46,898 nucleotides of DNA from Acephala macrosclerotiorum (taxonomy: Eukaryota; Ascomycota; Leotiomycetes; Helotiales; Mollisiaceae): assembly GCA_014904845.1 (NCBI GenBank), contig MU119556.1, forward strand, positions 1 through 46,898, read 5' to 3'. This document shows positions 22,060 through 32,570 of this stretch, in pieces. Both the position numbers and the translations under genes were made by a program. A model generated the notes under the pieces. The model saw nothing but the letters and a program-made list of their open reading frames with translations, did not search any database and was not told where the DNA came from. The first letter of the stretch is position 1. Each line of letters opens with the position of its first letter.

Positions 22060-22326
22060 TTACGGTGAAGTCTGATCGGCACCAGCTCTATTCCTATGAC
22101 CATTACCATCCAGCAGTTCCCCCGAACCTTTCTGTATCTTCTCTGCTCGCTCCCTGATTCGCTCGTTCCGACTCGCGGGACCCCCGGTCCTCCTAGGAAA
22201 CATTTTATTGAGGCAGCCCACACACCCGAGCTTCCCACATGTAACGCATCTACAGCTAGAAAACATCTTATCGTCGTCGCCTAGGCACTCGAGCTTCCCG
22301 TCTGCAGCTGCCCATCGAAAGAGTCT
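22060..22326 (-). CDS. possible exon of a cysteine-rich protein
   Basis: The minus-strand frame runs RLFRWAAADGKLECL, then SSCRCVTCGKLGCVGCL, into a charged, basic C-terminus that ends at 22060. The spacing Cys-x2-Cys-x4-Cys-x2-Cys resembles a zinc ribbon. There is no start at the upstream edge; an AG acceptor lies just before it. I cannot connect it to a full gene and do not recognise the family. Confidence 0.25.
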   Translation of the reverse strand, partial: RLFRWAAADGKLECLGDDDKMFSSCRCVTCGKLGCVGCLNKMFPRRTGGPASRNERIRERAEKIQKGSGELLDGNGHRNRAGADQTSP

Positions 22327-22354
22327 TTTCTTCTATCTGGAATAACTAATGATT

Positions 22355-22843
22355 TCAATACACATTTGCTGTGGTCGAAAAATCCCTGTACTTTGATATC
22401 TTACAGTGCTTGGACTTCAGATGGCGCACGAAATTCTTGAAATCATCGGTTGTCACACAACGAACTGTGAGTTTAGACTGAAAGAATGTCATCAAAGCCA
22501 AAGCCCTGTACAACTGCATTTGTGACGGCTCTTCAATCTCAGATATCGCGTCGAGCGTCCATTTGCTCAAGTCTTTCGAACATTGAAGATGCATATAGCG
22601 TTGAGTTGTGGAATCTCAACATCTTCTAATGTGAAGAAGTGGCTCCATGTCGATGGCTTGCTTGGTGTACGTTTTGCCGTCTGGGTTGATTGTGACAAAA
22701 CCACTGTGTGTAAGACCTAACCTTTCTTCTCGTTGGGATGGGATTGCGAAATGTAATTGTGTGTGGCATCTTGAGCATTTGGTAGTGGTGAGGCAGAGCA
22801 TGCAAGGTCGCTGTGAGTAGTAGTCTTCGCTGATTCGCTGTTG
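22355..22843 (-). pseudogene. cysteine-rich reading frame with an internal TGA
   Basis: The frame after a CAACAG acceptor-like site reads QRPCMLCLTTTKCSRCHTQL (Cys-x2-Cys-x5-Cys-x2-Cys) and continues to a TGA at 22616-22618. It then stays open in the same frame for another 80-odd codons (MHLQCSKDLSKW...VRHLKSKHCKISKY). That suggests a gene broken by one nonsense change, or an unrecognised intron. The family is not recognised. Confidence 0.25.
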
Positions 22844-24199
22844 GGATATTCATGATAGTAAACGGCAGTTTCTCTAGTATGGGGACCAGGACGTCAACGA
22901 TTACCGTTACGTCTTCCAAAGACGATTTGAGTCGCGTCGAAAATCGTATTTGATGACCACCAAACTGTGTTCTGGAGACCAGCCTTACAGAGCTCCGCAA
23001 ATTGAGTGTGTGTTTTTTTAAGGTGACGTGGACAGTGTGTAATCCCGAATACCCATTGAGACGCTTTCTTCAACGAAGTCTGAACCAGTTGAATGCGGGT
23101 CCTCCGCAGACAGGGGTGAGGTGGTCTGCCACGGTAGATCGAGTGAGAAGAGATATGTAGACGAAAGCGTGGTAAACGATGAAGGAATTAGCGTAGGGCG
23201 TACCGATGCCACGGAGTGCTGTAGAGAGTGAATGAATAAGTATTAAGGAAAGGAGGATGAGGTATGGATGTGACGATGAATGAATGTTGATAATAGACGT
23301 CAAGCCCGCTTTGGGGGCCGAAAGTGCGGGGTAGTTTTCTCTAACGAATCCTAATTGGAGACCGAAACATCAGGGTAAACAATCATCCTGCTAGCATTCA
23401 AGAGCGATATGCTGACACTGAAAACAGAAGCACCAAGAGAAGAAGAGAGGACGAAAATTACGACTCGGCGCGTCTCGCCCCTTTGGATTCGAGCAAACCT
23501 TTGGAGTGACATTCTCTAAGCTGCAGGAGGGCAATGAAATCCACTTGGCTTGTTCTCATAGTTAGTAGAGCGATACTTGAGAGCAGGTACGTTTGCTGGA
23601 AGGCGAAGGTTTTCAGGGCGGATGGCGTTGACTATCGTTGTCGCTTCAGGGGTCTCGTCGCTAAAATTACAGCGATCGATCAATAAAATCACCCCGCCCA
23701 AGCCCAACTTTATTGTGTTCGTATAACGCGTTACAAACAGCCCCTTCCTCTTCACTGTTGCGACTCATCTGCGAATTGATGATGTCCCTTCTCTCGAACA
23801 TCTATTAATTGAGCCTGCAGCACAAGTCACGACTGAATTGACACACTCCGCTCCTTGCCTTACGATGCTGTCCTACACATCACCCTCCTGTTGACCGACA
23901 ATTCGCGAAGATAAGTGCCCAAATATTGTCAGGTCAATGAAGGGACATTCAACACATCGTTTTCCCATTACAAGAACCTAGGGTAAGGTATAGCTCTTCT
24001 GATTTATTCGGTCACTGCCATGTTTCGAAGACCTTACTGACTTCCCGCAGAACTACTATACTCTACCCCGAAGCTCAGTCACCGCCTTCGACGTTCATCA
24101 TCCACGTCCTGTGGCATACATACATTCGCCCTGTCTTCCATGCCATCTAAAGAATAGGATGCTCTGGAACTGGCGTAAGAACTACAGTGTCATTGCGGA
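22844..24199. other. no gene recognised
   Basis: A minus-strand frame at 23070-23303 starts with a hydrophobic stretch (LILLSLILIHSLSTALRG) that could be a signal peptide or membrane segment, but it continues into nothing recognisable. The rest has only short open frames. Confidence 0.3.
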
Positions 24200-24620
24200 A
24201 CAGAGTCAGGATAGACAGCCGAGAACACCGGAGGTCTTGATATGCGACAAATGGAGCTGGTATTGATCAGTCGGAGGAGGACGATTATTGCCAGAGGATA
24301 CCCTTCCACCTTCTTCATTAGACGATAAGGAGGAACGCCTAAGGTGGGGCAGCCGAACACTTCCTATCTTGCCACTTCACAAGGTCACGCTCGTCTCTAC
24401 CTCTCCCGAATCCAATGTCAACATCTCTTCCTTACCTAACTTGGAGTCAGCCAATGACAACAAAAAATATATTCTGTCTGCTAGCGTAATGGCAAGGGCT
24501 ACGAGTAAGATACCAGCCAAGGGATCAATTCTGCAGGAGCGTATGGCGGCGAGCCTCCTATGTTACGGCCGGCTGTTTCTCCCAAAAGACTCCTGGTAGC
24601 AGCTGCAAGCCCTTCATTTA
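24200..24620 (-). pseudogene. decayed membrane-protein fragment, tentative
   Basis: On the minus strand, one frame reads SLLGETAGRNIGGSPPYAPA. After a frame change, another reads a hydrophobic helix (GILLVALAITLADRIYFLL) and a polar tail with stops at TGA, TGA and TAG that sit where Arg, Trp or Gln codons could have been. The composition looks like the last membrane helix and cytosolic tail of a transporter-type protein. No family is assigned. Confidence 0.22.
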
Positions 24621-24716
24621 TTATACGTATACACTTGGCATGGAGAATAAGGGAATTGGCTACGCACTACATCAGCGTACGGACAATTCTGGCTATACAT
24701 CATCACGGACATTGAT

Positions 24717-26097
24717 TCAAATCGCGAACTCCTTCCTCTCCACCAGAAACTGCCGTACCGCCTCGATAAATGTCTCCAATTCCTCCTTCTTAGTCACCGT
24801 CATCAAACTGATCATGCCTCTCTGCGCCAAATAAAAACCCTTCTTCAACATATCAAAGAAGAACAACTCTCTGACTGTCGTCTCGCTCGCCTGTACATCT
24901 GCTGCGGAACGAACTTCCTTGCTGCTAAAGTGAAGCGTCATCAAACTCCCAACGCCAGTCACTTTCAAGGTCGACCCTGCCTCCTTCGATACTCCCTGTA
25001 ACTCGTGTTGAAGCCACTCTCCCATCTTGTACAAGTCAGATGCAGTTTGTTCAGTCCAGACTTGCTCGAGGACAGCTACCCCTGCTGCCATCGTGGTGAC
25101 GTTGTTGTTGTACGTCCCAGAATGGTACGCCCCTCCTGGATGGCCTGGTTCGATGATCGACATGATCTCTGTCTTTCCACCGAAGGCGCCGAAGTTTTGT
25201 CCTCCACCCCCGAAATACTTCCCAAGCGTTGTCATGTCGGGAGTAACACCGATTAGCTTCTGCAGTCCTCCCGTAGACATACGACTCGTCATCACTTCAT
25301 CGAACATCAGGACGGCTCCAACCTCAGTAGCTTTGGCTCGAAGCGCTTTGATGAAGTTGATATCTGCGGGAAGACAGCCAGATGACCCTTGCATCAACTC
25401 TAGGAAGATACACGCCAGGTCGTCCTTATGCTGAGCAACGATCTCCTCGAGGGCCTGGATATCATTGTATGGAGCAATGACGAAGTTGTGCGGTGCGTTC
25501 ATCGAGTTTGCAGTTACCTTGTCATCCTTGCTAAACGTCGCGAGTCCTCCATGATAGCCACCTTTAAACACTAATATAGTATCTCTTTTAGTGTAGGCTT
25601 TAACAAGTGCCAGGGCTGTCAAATTGGCTTCTGTTCCTGAATTCGAAAACCGGATCTTCTCGATGCTGTCGAACCTCTCGCAAAATAGCTTCGCAAGACG
25701 TCCCTCGAAGCGGTTGACCCCACCAAGAGCGAACCCGCTATCAATAGCGGAGTGCATGGCCTTGGTAATGATTGGGTGCGAGTGCCCGAACATACCTGCT
25801 GAGTATTCCCCACATAGGTCAAGATAGGTATGACCATCGACATCAGTGAGGTATGATCCTTTTCCTGATTCCAAGATGACTGGGAATGGTTTGAAATGGA
25901 CAACATTTCGAGTCGTTCCTACGCGATCTGTCAAAAAGGGCCTGTCAAGCGAGGATTTTCAGGGGCTCACCTCCAGGCAAAGTCAACAAAGACTCCGCGT
26001 GGATCTTTTGGCTCTCAGGATTGGCTTTGCCATAGCTTGCACGAGCAGCAGCAAGTGCTTCGTCGATTTTCTCTAACCTTGAAATTGCAGAAGGCAT
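24717..26097 (-). CDS. class III (PLP) aminotransferase, GSA-aminomutase-like
   Basis: Exons 26097-25971 and 25927-24717, joined over a 43-nt intron (GTGAGC...GACAG), give 445 residues. Fold type I landmarks are clear: SNSGTEAN at about 137-144 (phosphate binding), GGYHGG at 165-170, FDEV with Asp252 contacting the PLP ring nitrogen, and TLGKYFGGG with the Schiff-base Lys279. The closest pattern is the glutamate-1-semialdehyde 2,1-aminomutase-like branch. Fungi make 5-aminolevulinate with ALA synthase, so a role in haem synthesis is unlikely. Transamination of an amino acid or amine, or a 1,2-amino shift, is more plausible. An upstream in-frame Met at 26166 exists; I chose 26097 because MPSAISRLEKID begins the conserved-looking part. 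The gene is divergent from the PhyH dioxygenase over 371 bp and is probably co-regulated with it. Confidence 0.88.
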
Positions 26098-26468
26098 TTT
26101 GTTACTGTTCTCACTTCCTAGGAAATGTTGTTGTCTGATCGAGATGTATCGGCTTCTCACCTTCATGTCTTTGACCAGACTCTGTACTCGGGATATAATG
26201 CCTACATGTCAATAGGTGGGGTAATCAAGCTAGTAATCTGCTGTCGTATTATGGTTGGTCAAATCATGGGGAAAGTGTTCCCGACTTTGGTGAGAGTTCA
26301 CGCTACCGCCGATAGCCGTTGCAGATCGCTGAGCAATAGGAGCTCCAGGAGTAATCTTTCGTGCAAGTACATGCCAACAATATATCTTCATTGCTCCTCG
26401 CGTCCCCGTTTTGTACCAGTGTATACTACGTTTAGCGTGCTTCAACTAGTGCTTCTATTCCAAACACT
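26098..26468. promoter_or_regulatory. divergent promoter, aminotransferase / PhyH dioxygenase
   Basis: A 371-bp gap separates two start codons pointing away from each other. CCG/CGG triplets, half-sites for Zn2Cys6 regulators, occur near 26307-26320 (CCGCCGATAGCCG). I could not confirm a shared operator by eye. Confidence 0.45.
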
Positions 26469-27576
26469 ATGGGCTCAATCGAGAAGACAACACTACAGCG
26501 CATTCCGGTCGATGCTCCTGTCGAGGTATTCATTGAGGCCATCAAGAAGGATGGTGGCTGTATCTGCACGAATTATGTCACCCCAGAAGATATTGCCGCT
26601 GCAAACGCAGAAGTGAAGCCGTGGCTAGACAAAGATAAACCGTGGCAAGTTCGTTGAGTCACTCAAGCTCTCTGGGACAACAAGCTGAGCTCAAGAATAG
26701 GGAAAGCTCTTTCCTCCTGAGACCCGACGCTGCAATCGGCTTCTATGGCGAAGCCCAACTTGCCGAGAGAAATTTTTCATGCACCCATTGTACCAAGTAT
26801 GGCTGGAATCACTGTAATCGCATTCCAAATCTAAGATTATCAGGCTCTTGGGGAATACTTCCTCGCTGAGACATATCCGACATGGTATGACCAGAACCTC
26901 CATCACTATACTTCCCATCCTCTTCTCAGTGCTGCCCTTGGCATTGATGTCCGACCAGGCGCTGTGGGACAACGCCTGCATCGCGATGACAAGATGTATC
27001 ACACGTGGCACGCCGACGCCACTTCAACCGGCTGGACTCAAGGTCGAGACAATGGGTTCGGTGTCTTTGTTCCCGGCATCAAGACCACAGTTGAGAATGG
27101 CGCAACTCGCATGATTCCCGGCTCCCATCTCTGGGGTGATGACCGTGGCGCAGATCCCAATGATCCCAACGTTGTCTATGCCGAGATGGATGTTGGAGAA
27201 GCAGCTTTCATGCTAGCGAGCACATTCCATGGAGGCAGTACAAATAATACAACGGATCAGAATAGGATGCTGTACGCGATGTTTATGTGTAAGGGGACTT
27301 TGAGGACGGAATTTGCTACGTTGATTGAGTATCCGCCGGAGGTTGTGAAGCCTTGGAGTAAGGAGGTGCAGGCGAGATTGGGGTATAAGATTTCGAGTCC
27401 TAATTGTGGTATGGTTGAGTAAGTCGTCACTTTCTTTGTTTCGCCTCTTTGAATCTCACATGGTTATCTTTCCCAAAAGCATGGTACTAATTTGTTGTAG
27501 TATGAGAGATCCCGGGTTTCTTTTGAGGGATGATTTTGATCCTGATGCGCCAAATGTGGATGTTGATCTTGATTAA
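26469..27576 (+). CDS. PhyH-type Fe(II)/2-oxoglutarate dioxygenase
   Basis: Exons 26469-26648, 26701-26796, 26844-27418 and 27501-27576 give 308 residues, with introns of 52, 47 and 82 nt that are all phase-consistent. The iron-binding triad is visible: His138 and Asp140 in RLHRDDKMYHTWH, and distal His221 in STFHGGS. Arg233 in QNRMLYAMF is placed to bind the 2-oxoglutarate carboxylate. GATRMIPGSHLWGD is the usual strand before the distal His. The family (phytanoyl-CoA dioxygenase-like) hydroxylates many substrates, including amino acids and fungal metabolites. There is no signal peptide and no obvious peroxisomal C-terminus (it ends DVDLD). The gene is paired head to head with the aminotransferase and followed by the reductase gene. 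The substrate is unknown. Confidence 0.88.
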
Positions 27577-28149
27577 GCTTCACGAAGAGAAATTGGGGGG
27601 GGGGTCATAGATACTTGCTTTCAATTAAGATTTTTTTTCACGATATAATGACCATGTTCCTCGTTAGTAGTGTTCATGTGTATCTCAAATCGTTGTCGAA
27701 ACTGAGCTCCACGATAATCCATCCCACTCTTGAAGCTCGATAAGCTGCAGTTCGGCGTCAGCAGCGGTCGGCCGGCGGCATTAGCCTCTGTCTCAGAGCC
27801 TGCACGAGCCCATCTTTGGACGCTCTTCTCTATTTCAGTGGGTCTGTCCCGCATTTTGGTGCAACTCTCGGATTGGGAGGAGTCTGCGAGATACTGATAA
27901 GGACGTCTCGGCTTTTTGGTATTCTCGAACTTTACTTTTTGGGCGAAAGTGGGATGAAGCTATGATCTCTGGAGGGGTACTCGAGGCATAAGCAGAGGGG
28001 CTTAACTTAATGTGAAGCAAAGGGCGCGATCTGAGAAGAGTAGAAAGCTTGGGTTTTGTTTGCCTGTTCTTACAGAAAATCTTCTTTTTGCCTTTCTGAA
28101 GCTTCATTTTCTCAAAACACGATTCAAGAGATATTTGACAATAGCGAAA
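27577..28149. other. intergenic, reductase promoter
   Basis: No gene. A GC-rich block with several CGG triplets (CGGTCGGCCGGCGG, near 27765) could hold regulator half-sites. The right part is the leader of the next gene. Confidence 0.4.
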
Positions 28150-29315
28150 ATGGGCAGCGTCGAAACCAAGAAAGCCAATGTGCTTCTCCTTGGAGGAGGA
28201 GCCGTAGGCGCCATTGCAGCACTGAACATCGAGGTCGGTGGTCTAGGAGCCGTAACCGTTGTCTGCAGGTCCAACTTCAAAGTTGTGAGTGAGGAGGGGT
28301 ACATCATCGAGTCTGTCGACCACGGGAAAATGAAAGGATGGAAACCTACCAAAGGTGACTCTCCCTCCCTTTCCCCTTCCCCATTCGTCAAACAAAACTG
28401 ACAAATGTCGCAGTGGTGAACACAGTCCCCGATATCACAAAAGAAGGCCTCCCACCCTACGACTACATCCTCACCGTCACGAAAAACTGTCCCGACATCC
28501 CACCTTCTCTCGAATCCCTAATTGCTCCTGCCGTTACGCCTGGCCACACGATCATCGTTATGATTCAAAATGGTCTGAATATCGAGAAAGCGATGTTTGC
28601 TGCGTTTCCTACGAATATTGTATTGTCTGGTGTTTCGATGATTGATTCTCATGAGGGGAAACTGGGGGAGATTTTACATGAGGAACATGATACTCTTTAT
28701 ATTGGGGCTTTTCATAATCCGAATTTGAAAGATGAGGCAAAGGAGAATGAGGAGGCGAAGAAGTTTATTGAATTGTACAATAAGGCGGGAAAGAGCACGG
28801 TGGAGTTCTCAGAAGACGATGGTTTCGCGAGGTGGAGGAAGTTGATTTTTAATGCGGTGCTGAATCCGCTGTGTGCTATTTTGGCGTTGGATGATGCGAA
28901 GATTAGGTTGACGGGATCCGCAATTGAAGGGCTGGTAAGGCCGGCGATGAAGGAGGTGAGTTCGTTCCCAGCTCTGAAGCTCTCCCCATTGCATAGTATG
29001 GCACAACGCTAATAAACTGGATAGGTGTTCGCAACGGCGCATAAGTTGGGATACAAGTTACCAGAGGACATCATGGATAAAATGATCCATTGTGATCCCT
29101 TGGATCTATATCTGAAGCCGAGTATGCAGTGTGATCTTGAGAAGGGGAATTATATGGAGTACGAGTACCTGGTCGGTGAGCCTTTGAGGGAAGCCGAGAA
29201 AGCTGGGGTGCCGGCTCCAACATTGAAGATTATTTATGAGATCTGCAAGGCTTTGCAGTGGAGAATTAAGGTTGAGAGAGGGCTCATTACTATTCCTCCT
29301 AAGAGAGTGCTCTGA
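28150..29315 (+). CDS. ketopantoate-reductase-like (ApbA/PanE) dehydrogenase
   Basis: Exons 28150-28354, 28414-28955 and 29025-29315 give 345 residues, with introns of 59 and 69 nt, both in phase. The N-terminal Rossmann motif is VLLLGGGAVGAIAALNIE (11-28), which favours NADP(H). TVTKNCPDIPPSLE and IVMIQNGLNIE match the family's NADP-domain end. WRKLIFNAVLNPLCAIL matches the catalytic-domain helix that carries the conserved Asn. Members reduce 2-oxo acids or oxidise 2-hydroxy acids. In a fungus with its own pantothenate pathway, many paralogues act in catabolic or secondary routes instead. It lies between the PhyH dioxygenase and the permease, in the middle of the proposed cluster. The start is the first ATG after a 5' leader and begins MGSVETKK. 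Confidence 0.88.
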
Positions 29316-29832
29316 GGTGATATGAAAGAGGGATGATGGCTTGATGCCTCGAAGATTGAATGAACACTCTCAAATCATGGACGTCACGATGTGTCTCGCT
29401 CTTGAATTCTCTGTGGGCACCAAGTTCGATTCCTAGTACGTCCTTGATGGAAACTCCTAAGAACGAAGCAACACGCGACTGTTACGTACGTCTTTTTCCA
29501 AAGTCCCTATGTTCCTGGAAAGCTGGAGAACTACCCCGCACCACACCTCATCCTTGCCTTCCTTAATGGAGATATATTGCCGCTCTTCCCCGCTCCGCCA
29601 AAAATGAAGCCGGAGGGAAAGAGAAGTACACGGAGTCGAATTATATCTCTACTATTTGGTTGAGAAGCGAGGCAGAGTAGTCGCAGAAAACGGAGGTACT
29701 CAGTTCCTGAAAAGGTCACGATAGATGGTGGGAGACTTAAAACGCGGGATACCCCGAGTTGTGTGAACCTTCGAATTCTAAATTCTATTCTAATCTGTAC
29801 AAGTCTCTTTATTTTGTTTGGACAGAAGCCGT
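29316..29832. other. intergenic between convergent genes
   Basis: The shared 3' flank of the reductase (+) and permease (-) genes. No gene is recognised. Confidence 0.5.
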
Positions 29833-31673
29833 CTACCACAACTGAACATACGTCCAGAACCGTCTAAGCGTCGATCGGCTGTAGTACTCATTCAACATAT
29901 CAATCTCCTCCTGTCCAAGTGTCCTTCTCCCAGTCTTCAGATCAGCAGTCTTCGGGTCGCGGATCTTCGTCCCGTATATGATCTTGTATCCGATGGTGAA
30001 GGACAAAACGATCACCACACCGATCATGTACTCGAAAAAGTAATAGACTGATGGAGTGTTGACACCGATGGGGTAGAGTCCGATGTAGATGCAAGACGCG
30101 AGCAGGACTGTACTTCCAGCAAACAACCAGACAACCGGAATTGGCCAAGCCCAAGTCCGGTAGGCATACACTTCTGTGAAAAGTTGATCATTCTGCGCTT
30201 TCAATGCAGCTCGGAAGCGCCACGAAGTGATACAGATGACAAACCACACAATGAAAAATGAAGAACTGGTAATCGAGACCAGCCAAGTGAAAACCGTCGT
30301 TCCAGTAGCGCTGAGATTCATATAAGTAAGAATTACCGCAACCGTAACCGTAATCGCAACAGCCCATCTCGGTCTTCCAGTCGAATCAACCCTCGAAATA
30401 AAAGCCGGGATAAGTCCCTGCGCAGCCATAGCTCTCAAAATCCTGGAAGAAATATAGATTGATTCCACAGCAATGGCGGCTATGCCTATCATAATGACCA
30501 CATTGAGGAAGTCCGGAAGACCTTTGATTCCAGCGTGATCAAGAGCGATGACGAATGGAGAGGCAGCGGTGTCAGAGCCGCCGAAGAGACGAGGATCGTC
30601 TTCGGGAACGAGGATGGAGATAAATGCGATGGAGAGCATGAACGTTACTGAGACGCGGATTGGGACGAGTTTTGTGGCGTGGGCCATGGAGTAGCGGGGT
30701 GATTTTGCTTCGCCACCCATGATTCCAGTGAATACTTGGTCTCTGCAGCTTCTGTGAGCAAAGTTGGTCTGGAAGAAGAGTGAAGTGACTTACCCCATGG
30801 CCCAGATACCGAGCAAGGCACTATTCGCGAATCCCTTGAATCCATTTAGGAATACAGGGTAATCACGCCAAGTCTCGCCGGTGTGTTTCTGTCCAGTTGG
30901 ACCAGCTCCGAGAATCATGGCGAATCCAGCCAGAATGAAGATGATGAGAGCGAGAATCTTGAGGACGGAGGCGGCGTATTCGAAATACCCCCACCATCTG
31001 TTGGACAGCATGAAGATGCCACCGCATAGTACGAGAAAGATCGACACTAGGTGTGCTCTGCATTAGCATTGTGTAGTATCCAAAATTCAATATGAAGAGT
31101 TTAAGAGATGAGACTACACTTACGCCATACAGCTTCGTGAACCTTTTCGTTTGCCCAGTAGTTGATAATGACGCTGAAGAAGGTAGCTTCTGAAGCTACG
31201 ACGGCAGTCCAGCCTAGCCATTCAGCAAAGCCAGCCCCGAAAGCGACTGCAGGATCAACGAATCGATCAGCATAATCAATGAAGTTTCCAGAGACCGGGA
31301 ATGCAATTGTCATTTCAGACAAAGTCTGAAGTGCTGCCCACACACAAGCTGTTGGGAGATACTGTTAGCCAAGCTCATCGGCCACAGGAAAGGGGGAAGT
31401 GGAATGCTTACTGCAGACCATGCCGTAACCAAGAACCAAACTCCCAGGACCACCACCCCGCAGTGCTTTGCCGGTTGCGATGAAGAGACCACTGCCGATT
31501 TGAGAGCCCAAGGAGATGATGTGAATCAGTCTTCTTGATAGATTTCGTCTCAATTCTCCATTGCCATGGCGCTCTTCTTCTTCGCCGCCTACGACGTAGG
31601 TCACACCTTCGTGCTCACTAGGACTTGGTGATTTTGTTTGAGGAGAGATGTCTTTCTCTGATTTCTCCATCAT
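29833..31673 (-). CDS. amino-acid permease, YAT/APC family
   Basis: Exons 31673-31412, 31348-31124, 31046-30794 and 30742-29833 give 549 residues, with introns of 63, 77 and 51 nt. The family signature opens the first helix: RLIHIISLGSQIGSGLFIATG. It is followed by TLSEMTIAFPVSGNFIDY, EWLGWTAV and MGGEAKSPRYSM. Hydrophobic segments are consistent with 12 transmembrane helices, and both termini are hydrophilic and would lie in the cytosol. Members import amino acids or related amines with protons. The exact substrate cannot be read. Position 31670 is an alternative start one codon on. The gene diverges from the Zn2Cys6 regulator across an 897-bp gap and is the likely uptake step of the cluster. 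Confidence 0.9.
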
Positions 31674-32570
31674 GATGAATGTGGGCGAATCAGACCAACT
31701 GACAGAGACCAGAAGAAAAGGAAAGAAAAGCCATGGATCTTGATTATTTATGTACATGACCCTTGTCCAGAAGACCTGAGTAAAAAGGATACTTGCTCGT
31801 TATCGCTATCACGACTCCTTGACCATGGTGGCTTGAATGGTAACTAGGGACCGTACATGTGGGTCGGGATTGCCTTCTGCATGCATCGAGGGACGAGACT
31901 TTGTCAACTTATCCTAACTGAACACTCGTCTGTCATTGAAACGAACATACAAATGATAAGGTCGACAAAATTCTTGGTGATGAATGTGGCACGAAACGAA
32001 CTAAATTGCCAGGAGAATTGCTTCAACTTCAGAACATCGTTAAAGCTTCATGCAATAGAGCACAAAATGCAGAGACCTTTCAAAGACGCGACCAGAACCT
32101 CTAATACAATTCCATAAAAGGCATCTTGCTCGTTGTAAATATAACCTCATGGCTCTTGCCACCCGGTCCGCGCTCTCAACCTCATTCGGAGTCATCCCAC
32201 TCTTGAGAAGAGCGGAACGAGAACGGTATGGCCCCAAGGTGGTTCATGCTCTTATCTGGTCCACTGAGACCCCATTTAACATCCTAGAGAAAACAATATC
32301 TGGTCTAGTCGACGAAATAGAGTTGCTGGGAGAAGCCTGGAATAATCAAATCATTGGACCCTTAGCGGAGCTCAGTGTTATCTCAAGTGGGACTGCTTGA
32401 AACATTTCCCACAGACCCCGGATAGTCGGACTTCATCTTTTCAGAGTATCCGAAATACTTCATCTTCTTCGTTGTCGCCTGCCTCTTTTCGATTGCTTTG
32501 TTGACGTTGAAGTTCTCAGAAGGTTGGGACACGCCAAGGAAGAGGAGCCGCGGCAATCGCGAGGCCACAC
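31674..32570. promoter_or_regulatory. divergent promoter region, permease / regulator
   Basis: An 897-bp gap between divergent start codons. It contains GATAAG near 31957, a possible GATA-factor site for nitrogen control, and a CACGTG box at about 32565, just before the regulator's start. A small plus-strand frame lies inside (see 32149-32400). Confidence 0.4.
32149..32400 (+). CDS. small hypothetical frame, weak
   Basis: An 83-residue frame (MALATRSALSTSFGVIPLL...) lies upstream of the regulator. It has amphipathic segments and no known motif. It could be part of the regulator's 5' leader (an upstream frame) or chance. Confidence 0.15.
   Translation: MALATRSALSTSFGVIPLLRRAERERYGPKVVHALIWSTETPFNILEKTISGLVDEIELLGEAWNNQIIGPLAELSVISSGTA

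Noticed and set aside
22616..22618. TGA read as selenocysteine in the cysteine-rich frame
   Set aside because: Ascomycete moulds are not known to have the selenocysteine machinery; a nonsense change or missed intron is simpler.
29420..29440. GTTCGATTCCT looks like a tRNA T-loop
   Set aside because: The flanking bases do not pair into a five-base stem, and no acceptor, D or anticodon arm fits upstream.
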